DNA of 64,000 nt from contig MPUH01000167.1 of assembly GCA_001970955.1 (NCBI GenBank), forward strand, positions 27,606 through 91,605, given 5' to 3'. Made by a program: the position numbers and the translations under genes. This stretch comes from Stentor coeruleus (lineage: Eukaryota; Ciliophora; Heterotrichea; Heterotrichida; Stentoridae). The notes under the pieces were generated by a model, which worked only from the letters and a program-made list of their open reading frames with translations, ran no database searches and was not told the DNA's origin. Of the stretch, positions 50,858 through 59,325 are shown one piece after another; within the stretch, counting starts at the first letter, position 1; every line of letters begins with the position of its first letter.

Positions 50858-51275
50858 TTGACCCAAACTCATCCTAAAACTAAACATATATTATTATTTC
50901 TCTATTTTCAATATATTATTTTCATAGAACACTCACAATCTACTCAAGCATCTAGTGAAAACTCCTCCTCAAACCAATATCGTGCAGATTTTTCAGAAAC
51001 CCATAAAAATGTTACTTTAGTCGTTAGTAAACGTGTAAAACAAATCCTCATGCTGGTGTAGTTTTGGCTCATCTGTAATTTGAGACAAATACAATTTATG
51101 TATTATGTGATATAATGTTAATACAGGGTGCATAACTCTAATTCATTATAATGCTATTGTTAATGATAGTAAAATTGCAGCCAAAGTGTTATATGAGCTG
51201 ATATATAATTTTACTATATGTAATACAATTAGCGAGGGGGTATTAAAGTCTCTGAACCTTTATGTATGCTTATAA
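50858..51275 (+). pseudogene. decayed coding segment, unknown family
   Basis: It opens with an ATG and a signal-like segment (KTKHILLFLYFQYIIFIEHS), then a Ser/Asn stretch and NVTLVVSKRVKQI. Coding character continues in other frames: HAGVVLAHL, then a TAA, FETNTIYVLCD, then a shift to NVNTGCITLIHYNAIVND and KIAAKVLYELIYNF, ending at a TAA near 51275. At least two shifts and one stop are needed, and no 15/16-nt intron accounts for them. A dead secreted or membrane-protein gene is the best reading. Confidence 0.45.
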
Positions 51276-51424
51276 GATCGCATATTTTGTCGGAAAGAAC
51301 ACCAGAATTGCTTTTGATATAAAAATCACTCCAAGTTTATTTTATCTTTAGTATTTTCTTTAATAGACTTAAATTAATCATATAAGGCTTGTTTAACTAA
51401 GAAAAATACATGACTACGCCAAAG

Positions 51425-51560
51425 ATACTTACCTGGAGGAATTTTAAAAAAAATTGCAAGACTCAAAAAAACATTTGGCTATTTTCTTGGTAAAATCATA
51501 TTCCTCAGACAAAATATTTCTATTATTTAATCATCCAAAATACTTTTTTATACACATAAA
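51425..51560 (+). ncRNA. possible U1 snRNA-like sequence
   Basis: ATACTTACCTGG (51425-51436) equals the conserved 5' end of U1 snRNA, which pairs with 5' splice sites. It is followed by GAGGAAT (51436-51442), which can pair with ATTCCTC (51500-51506) as U1's closing helix would. The conserved stem-loop I motif (GAUCAYGAAG) is not visible and the interior is A-rich, so this may be coincidence or a relic. Confidence 0.2.
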
Positions 51561-51589
51561 TATCATATTTATACGAAAAAGAGTGTTTT

Positions 51590-51802
51590 TCAGGAAGTTA
51601 AAATGATATCTTGTTTGTATAAAACTTCCCCTGTTTCTTCCGATAGAGTATTTTGATTCTTCTTCAATTTAATCCCAAATTTCTCACTACCTTTCAATTT
51701 CTCACAAAAATTGTCGATCACTGATATCTTATATTTAAATTTCTCCCCCTTTATATCAGCATTTCTTGTCATACAACACATGCTACTAATATTAAAAATC
51801 AT
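51590..51802 (-). CDS. possible small orphan protein
   Basis: A 70-codon frame from ATG to a TAA, Lys/Glu-rich (DIKGEKFKYKISVIDNFCEK). It lies in the gene-poor stretch and has no recognised family. An ORF this size is near chance expectation, so it could be debris. Confidence 0.2.
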   Translation of the reverse strand: MIFNISSMCCMTRNADIKGEKFKYKISVIDNFCEKLKGSEKFGIKLKKNQNTLSEETGEVLYKQDIILTS

Positions 51803-52380
51803 AAAAATGATGACAACAATTATCTAAACAATCACCAAAATATACTCTACATCAATATTTTCTGTAATAGTCTCATATTCTACAGTTTCCAAAGTTATTA
51901 TAATAAAATATAATGACTTCAAATAAAAACTTCTTATATCTAAGCCTATATACAAATATTTAATCACTAAGATGCTAATATCAAAGCCAAATAAATTCAA
52001 AGATATGTTATTAATAATAACACTATAATTGTCTATATAAAACTTGGAATAATCTTATGACTGGAATTTTATATTAAATTTTCTTATAAAATTATTTTTG
52101 CTATTCGATGATTTAAGGAATCTTAAAATCCTAGAAAGTTTTAGCAATATACCTAAGCGTAGGATTCAAGCAAGTCTTAGAAGGCTGTTGTTATAGATTT
52201 AGCTTCTAGATGGCAAAATTAACAGAATATAGGAAAAATATCAATCCAAAATCATAACTTGAAATATTATTAGAAAATTGTACTGCACTAAGTTATTGTT
52301 ATCAAAACATGCTGAGTTTAGGGTTCTCAAGATATCACAATGATAGTATGTGAAGCATATAAACATTTCAAAATCAGTTG

Positions 52381-52468
52381 TGTTATGCTATTCTTTATTA
52401 TAGTTATGCTATTGCTATATTAATTTTATTGTTATGCTTATGCTTTATTTATGCTATTTTATGCTATG
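52381..52468. repeat. degenerate TTATGCTAT repeat
   Basis: TTATGCT or TTATGCTAT recurs about six times with irregular spacing directly before the GC-elevated segment. Confidence 0.6.
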
Positions 52469-52618
52469 GTTGGAAAAAGTCACATAACCAGCGACAACGA
52501 ATGGTTTAACATACCGAATCTGCCCAAAGAAAGAGATCATAGGACAAACAAACCTCGATCGGACAAGGTTTAAACCATGCCACCTTAACTATCACCCACT
52601 TTAACTTTATGGTTGGAC
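52465..52618. other. GC-elevated structured segment flanked by 10-bp direct repeats
   Basis: About 134 bp, clearly richer in GC than its flanks, between two copies of TATGGTTGGA (52465-52474 and 52609-52618). Inside, ATGGTTTAA (52501-52509) can pair with TTAAACCAT (52570-52578), enclosing CCTCGATCGG and CCCAAAG blocks. No frame is open through it. The direct repeats could be a target-site duplication around a small inserted element; the pairing could mean a structured RNA. No known RNA family was matched. Confidence 0.4.
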
Positions 52619-54041
52619 TATGGCTATAAAAATTTAATATATACACTGAAATTTATATATGAAAAAATTAAATACTAGAAGCATAATTGTCTCTGTTTAT
52701 TTAAGTAAAATTGATATTGAAATATTCTAAAACTATCCAAAGCGATCTTTTGGAAACATAAAACTAGATATATGATTTATATTCATAAGTTTTTTTGTAA
52801 AAGCATGACTTTGACGAGTTTGCTAATTATTTCATTTTTTTACTCACCGAAAAATCGCATTTCTTTGCACAGTTTAGAGATTATCGATTTAATTCCATTT
52901 TATACAAGCTCTTCCTCATACTATTTTGTATTTAGGTTTTGTATTTGTCAAACTATTTTTTTTAAGTATTTGCTATTTTATGAAGAGTTCTTAAATTTCA
53001 ATTAGAGGATATTGAATTCCATCCCATTCCGATTAAATTTAGCTTTTATACTTTTTTTCCATTTTCATATTAAAATTCCTAAATTAGAAGTTTGATTTAC
53101 CAGTTTGCGATTTTGAAATAAGGTTTTTTAAATAAAGAACAGAGAAATCACTGAGTCTGACTACATAAAAATTGAGATTGTAATAACCCTATAAGAAATT
53201 AAGACTATAGAAACCTTAGCTTTAAGTTTGTGTTAAATGATGAGAACACCAAAAATAGATACAGGTTAATATAATTAGGTAAATAATAAAATAATTTTCT
53301 GAAGAAAAAGTAAGTTGGGTGCACTAAAAAGAAAAGGGTTAAAAGTCAGAGAAAGAAAACTGTAGGTTTGGAGGGTATTAAAAAGTTTTGGCTCAGGATA
53401 AGGATGATAAATTTATAAGTTAAGAAGCAGAAACGAGGTAGTGGGTATATAATGAGGATTACTTTAGAAAAAAAAATTTTTTCATTTTTGTCTAGAATGC
53501 GAGAATTTGGTCTTTTTAGACTAAGCCAAGGTAAGAGGGGTTTTATAAGGAGGTTATAGAGGATTTATTATGAAATGCTTGCAGTTATAGCAGGCTGTTA
53601 TCATATTAAATCAGCCATTTTGATTGGTTGATTTATTTGATTAGGTGTTTAGATAAGGATAATGAATAAAAGCTAAAAAATGTTAGCTCATAATATATAT
53701 GATAAAACTTAACTTCATAAAACTAGTAGACAAATTACTTTAGTATTTTTGATGCTTTAGATTAAGAAAAATAAGACAGTTCAAAAAATAGACGTCTTGC
53801 GCTTTAAAATCTTTATTCGTATGCTTAAATTATTTCATCTAAAAGTTTTCATATATTTATTATTTTCTTCAGAAAGATAAAACTTGATTTCTCTTACCGA
53901 TCATCTTCATAGTTTTATACAAGCATTTGTAAAAATCACTTATTTGATTATTTGCTTAAAGTAAATCCATGCTACCCAAGCCAGTAATTAAAATATCAGA
54001 TTCTAAACATATATTCAATGCTATAGTAAATATTAAATAAG

Positions 54042-57000
54042 ATGAATGATAGTAAATACGATGATAAGAGAAAAATCAGTTCTCAAAGTTACACAAAATT
54101 CAAAAGAAGTTGCTATATTTTTATATATAGGTTTATTGAATTAGGCTTTGCAGGGCCAACAAGGAATATAAAAGTTGATATTTTAAGGGTGCTGATTTTT
54201 ATAACACTTTCTATGATTAGGTATTTAAGCCTATTATCAAGTAAAGACAAGAGTCTGATTGAAATATTTTCATTATTAGCACGTGATGATTGGCTTATTG
54301 TAAAGGGTGGATATGGAATATACTATTATTTTGCTACAATTGGAATAATAGATATAGTGGTCTTAAGTATTATATACCACGTGTATTTAATTGCAATAAA
54401 TCGTGAATACAATCAAAAAGTGTTTTTGTATTCTTTGGTATTTCCATTAAAAGCTTTAAAAAGGATATTGGGTTTTCCTTTTTTGTATATTCTTTCTAGT
54501 TCGTGGGGATTAAATATAGATCACACTTGCGGATATGAAAACCCAGTAAAAGATTTTCAAAATACATTGCAAATATTCTCGATTGTTCATACATTTATTC
54601 TCATTGTCCTAATTATTTCTCAAGAATATTTTATATACGATCACAATTTTATTACTAACAACTTTCAGTCTAAACCTAATGGTCAGTATAATGCGATTTC
54701 AACAAGCATAGAAATCTTTGTCATAATGCTTAAAGTTTTTACAAATGTGAAATTTGATCGGATGTATAACTTTGTATATACTATTAGCTTTGCATTTATT
54801 CTTTACTTTGATTACTTATATCTACCTTACTACAATAATTTTTGTGTGTATTTTGATGTGATAAAGTACTCCTTTTTAGTTTTAGCTGGTTTTTTAAAAA
54901 TCATCGAATCTGAATTAGATTTAAACTTCCTAATAGAAATTGGATTAGTTGTTATTTATCCTGGTTTACTCATTCTTATCTTATCTATGTTTAAATCTAG
55001 GATAGAATTTTTTTCTGAAGTCGAGCTTCTTGATTTGAAAAAATTCTATGAAATCGAAATCTATCAAAGGATGAATTTCCAGCATTATTGCATATACAAG
55101 ACAAAAGATCCAGTAAGAGCTGCAAAAATTAAAAAAAATATTGAAATAGCGTTCAAAGTATGGAAAAAACGATTTAGAAACAAATTTCTCATATCAGCAT
55201 ACGAAACTCTTTATTGTTTTATGATAATGAAAGAAGATACTTTAGCTAAATTAAAACTATATAAGCTAAATTTTTTTAAAGGTATTGAACCAGAACTTCT
55301 TACTATAAAATATACTGAAAGGTTTTTGAAGGATAAAAATAAAACAGATTTTGAGCTGTTTTATGAGTATTTAACTATAAAAAAGTCTTTATTAGAGCAA
55401 GATAAGCATGTTCTTAAGCTCCTCTTAAAATATATAACATCAGATCCTTCGCATTCAGAAAAAGAAAGCATAGGTGTCAGTTTATATGAAAGCATCAAAT
55501 CTCTAAACGAATCTTTTAAAAGTACAATAAAAATCCATAGTGAAAACGCTGAGTTACTCAACTTGTACGGGAAATTTCTCTGCCATATCCTAAACAAGCA
55601 CAGTCAAGGTCTGGCCTTAATACAAAAATCAGCAAGTATCACAAGCAACGAGCTGCAAAACTTAATATACGGAGACTTGAATATATTTTCCAACAAAATA
55701 GGACATATAATTATAAACACTAAACCACTTGGGGAAATTATAAAAATAAACAAAGTTGCTGCTGAAATATTAGAAAGTTCAATTTGCATGGTGGAAAAAT
55801 CAAATATTACTATGTACTTACCAACTCCATTTAATGATATAAAATACATAAAAAAAATACTAAGGGATTTCATTAACGGGTGTGAAAAAGGGTCTATAAA
55901 TGCTCCAAAAAATGTGTTTATTATAACTACCAAAGGTTTTATAAAGGAAATTACTTTAAAACTTGATAGTATTATTTTTAATAATGAGTTTTATTTTATA
56001 GCAGCTATCGCACCTGTACACCATGCAAGAGAATATGCCCTTTTTGATTCTAATAACATTATAACGAACAACTCAGAACTTTTTGGGCAGTTTTTCAATC
56101 AAAGCACTAAAAACTTGCAATGCATGCCTTTATCTTCGATAATCTCACAAATTTTTTATAGTAAAAATGAAAAAATCCAGTATTTTTTCCATATCTCAAA
56201 AGAAACCTATTGCAAAAACTTGCCAACTACAGAGAATTCCCCTATGCTTTCTACTTCAGAAAATCGCCAAGTAACATCAACAGAATCATATTGTGACGAT
56301 AAAAAATTATTCTTTGAAACTGAAGACTATGTTACACGTGGTAAAATATTTATTCAACTAAGAAAACATAAGCTTATAGATATAACATACAATATATTAT
56401 TTGTCACAAGTTCTGCTGTAGAAAAAGAAAACTGGATAAAAGAAGGTATTGAAATCACAGATTTTCATCAGAGCTTAAATAATTTCAAACAGAGTTTAGG
56501 TCTTAGTTCAGGTTTAGGGTTAAGATCAATAATAAAAAAGGAAAATTCTTCTCTATTTAGTCGACAGGTAAAAATATCAGAAAAAGTAGAAGTTATAGAA
56601 ATTTACGATACTGACTTTAGCACCGGCCCTCTTAAACCAAAAGAATACAAAGATATCCCTAACCAGAATAAAGCAACTTCTATGACAATAATGAAGTCTA
56701 CAAAAGAAAATATAGTTCAAAGTGTGTATTCATCATTTGCCAATGCATCTAACAATAAAAATACTCATGCTTTTCAGGTTGTTATCACTAGGAAAATTAA
56801 AAAAACAATAAATGTCATAAAAAATGGTATTTATTTTGTTGTAAGGAATATTTAGATTGGAATATTTTGTATGATTGCAATTGGGCTTATTTTATATAAT
56901 TATTTTATGACAGAGAAATATCAAGGAAAACTGACAATTATAGAAGTGGCTAATTCTGAATTTCTTATATCGCAAATTGGATTAAGTGTGAGAAATGCAC

Positions 57001-58376
57001 AGATGAATATGAATGGAATATGGAATGATGAAGATATTAATAAATTCGTCAATGAAATGAATGATTATATCGAAATGCTTGATAGGAATTATACTGAACT
57101 TTTGAAGATTACAAAAAATATCGATGAAGATATAAAAGAACATTATGAGAGTATCAAATTTAAAGTATTTATGAAATTGCAAAATAAAATCATTGAAAGC
57201 GATATGCTTCTTCATGAATATTTGGGAGAATATATAAGCCAAGCTTCAATTTTCACAAGCACCTTTAGTCCATCAAATGCATATTTTCTAATCCGCAATG
57301 GTCTTAATGAACTTCCTATAGCCTTTAAATCAACAATCGATTTTCTTCTTTCAAGCTCTTCATCAACACTAAATAAAATCTTCACTATAGAAATCTATAT
57401 TCTCATCTCATATGTTGGTTTTGCTTTAATAACCTTTTGCGTTTTCATCCTCCCTTCTCTTTTTATCTTAGAATCTACAGTTAAAAAAGTATGGAAACAT
57501 TATAACGAGTTAGAAACAGAAAAAATCAATGAAATGCGTGAATCTTATATAAAATATTTATTAAAATTCCACGATTGCACATATAAACAACAAGAGTTAA
57601 CAAGTGAAAACCCTATAAAAGCTTATTGCCGAAAGAAAACATTTATAATATTATCAATATTCATTAGTACTTTAATATTTTTTGGGATTTATTTTATAGC
57701 ATATTATTATTTGATTTATGATGGATTAGACAGTTTGATGGTTTATGATTCGAAAGTTTGGGGTAAGGCTATGAGCGAAATGAGTAAAGTTAATGAAGTT
57801 TTTTTCTGGACTCGTGAAATACAATTTGGTAATGAAAGCATATATAATATAATCCCTGACAAGCAGAGTTTTGTTATAGATTTAAAAGCTCAGATAGCAA
57901 TTAAAGACCTTGATGAGCTTAATAGATACTTTTTACAAGAAATTAAAGGATATGATATTAGTCCACTTGATATTTATTTGGTAAAAAGTACAAGTGCATC
58001 AGGACAAAATGAATGTGGTTTTTCTTCAGAATCATTGAATGAAGGATTGCCAAAGCTTAATAATTTGTATAGGGCAATTAATAGATATATTGAAGATGCT
58101 AAATATTTGGCAAATATTAAAGACCAAGAGTATATTGATAGTATGAAAATTCAGAAAGATGAAATTTTGATGCTGATTGATTGTTTTGCAAATCGATTAG
58201 ATACACTGGTTAATAGCAGCCTGTATAATAAAACGCATTCTATAATATTGTTGACTTTGGCTTATATGATTATTATAACTTTTGTTACTGTGTTTGTTTT
58301 TCGCAAATTGATGAACAGGATTGAATATAGGATTATTTGTGTGTTGAAACTTAACCAGAAAATAATCCAGAAATAA
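54042..58376 (+). CDS. large multi-TM PAS-domain protein (TmcB-like)
   Basis: A 1439-aa membrane protein after a 15-nt intron (56841-56855). The N-terminal about 330 residues contain around eight hydrophobic segments. Residues about 545-660 are a PAS-like sensor domain (GHIIINTKPLGEIIKINKVA, then CMVEKSNITMYLPTPFNDIK). The C-terminal part has four more TM helices (near 937, 1108, 1195 and 1394) enclosing two soluble loops. This matches the large ciliate family annotated as PAS-domain or tiny-macrocysts-like proteins, whose function is largely unknown. PAS domains sense small ligands, light or redox state. It ends with TAA. It is the right border of the gene-poor region. Confidence 0.82.
56841..56855 (+). 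other. 15-nt intron in the PAS/multi-TM gene
   Basis: GTAAGGAATATTTAG holds the in-frame TAG. Removal continues the frame into the TM helix IGIFCMIAIGLILYNYF; A at -6. Confidence 0.85.
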
Positions 58377-59325
58377 GCAAGATGCTGGTCTCTATGATCT
58401 TTAGTCATAGGGTTTAACATTAGGAATTTTAGATTATATATGCAGATTAGTATTTTTATAATAATTCATATTAACAAACAATCTTGTATTCTCCATACAA
58501 TTTTAATCTATCAAAAAACCTCTAAATGATTCCTACCTAATTACACCCCTTAATCCGAACTTTCCTCAAGCACAAGCGACGACTTTTTTTTGTATAAATA
58601 GATAGTAATAATGATATAAGCAATTTTTTACGCAAACAGATCAATTCACGATTTAATCGATCAAAAGTTAACAAAAAATATAAATTTTCCTGTGTAAACA
58701 AACTTCAAACAGGATTTCATTTAACCAAGGAAGCTTTTAAGTTACCAATTGTAAAATATAATAATTACTTCGGAGAAAACAAGAATAATAAAAGCTTTAG
58801 TCCATATAAAATAAATATTGCTAAAAGAACAATGTCAAAGTTACCATTTATAAATGAATTGAATCAAACTTCGAAATCACCAATTTTGATAAGGATACCA
58901 GGAAAAGCTAAAGAAAAAAATTACCTGAAATACTTAAAAGTTCATTTGATATTCAGAAAATTATTGGAGTACAGAGTAGTACTATAAAAAAAAGCAAAGT
59001 CCTCAAGGGCTTATAACGATAATTTATTAAAAATAGATATTGAATAGGATATGATTTTATAAATGATAGGAAGCATATATATATTTTTTTTATTTAGATA
59101 GATGAGAATTTATATATAAAATGATTGAAATATATAAAAAAATCAGGATTAAGTAAAAGGGGATGATTTTTATCTATGATAGGATAAGTTTTTATATTAT
59201 TTATTATAGAGATACTTTAAAAATTATGATTATAAAGATATTTATAAGATATATAGTATTTGTTTATGATAATATATATATATTCGTGCTGATTATATGC
59301 TAGTGATGATGTGTTTTTTAATAGC
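58377..59325. other. intergenic holding a start-less coding segment
   Basis: 949 bp between convergent genes. It contains the coding-like segment 58507-59016; the remaining right-hand 300 bp is AT-rich without features. Confidence 0.5.
58507..59016 (+). pseudogene. start-less coding segment with frame breaks at homopolymers
   Basis: A frame is open for 129 codons (58598-58987) with no Met until residue 79; a run this long is unlikely by chance here. Pieces include NKLQTGFHLTKEAFKLPIVK and MSKLPFINELNQTSKSPIL. After the 7-A run at 58914-58920 another frame reads better (KLPEILKSSFDIQKIIGVQS to a TAA at 59016). Upstream, across an 8-T run near 58584-58591, LNDSYLITPLNPNFPQAQAT appears in a third frame. 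No 15/16-nt intron joins them. A pseudogene, or an intact gene with base-count errors. Confidence 0.5.

Larger units (their letters stand above)
50176..54041. other. 3.9-kb gene-poor region
   Basis: The longest interval without an intact gene. It contains a decayed coding segment (50858-51275), a U1-like 5' end (51425), a possible small minus-strand frame (51802-51590), a TTATGCTAT-rich repeat (52381-52468) and a GC-elevated, self-complementary segment (52465-52618). The right 1 kb shows nothing. Confidence 0.55.

Noticed and set aside
52120-52215. tRNA-like fold (CTAGAA arm pairing with TTCTAG)
   Set aside because: Arms pair loosely, but there is no T-loop, D-loop or anticodon arm of the right spacing.
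52772-53005. 77-codon Phe/Ser/Tyr-rich frame in the gene-poor stretch
   Set aside because: Composition is that of AT-rich noncoding DNA; no domain or clear signal peptide.
53140-53175. ACAGAGA as in U6 snRNA
   Set aside because: The AGC triad and the rest of the U6 core do not follow; a 7-mer is expected by chance.
58592-58605. GTATAAATAGATAG as an intron
   Set aside because: It is 14 nt, shorter than every supported intron, and its removal does not join the flanking frames.
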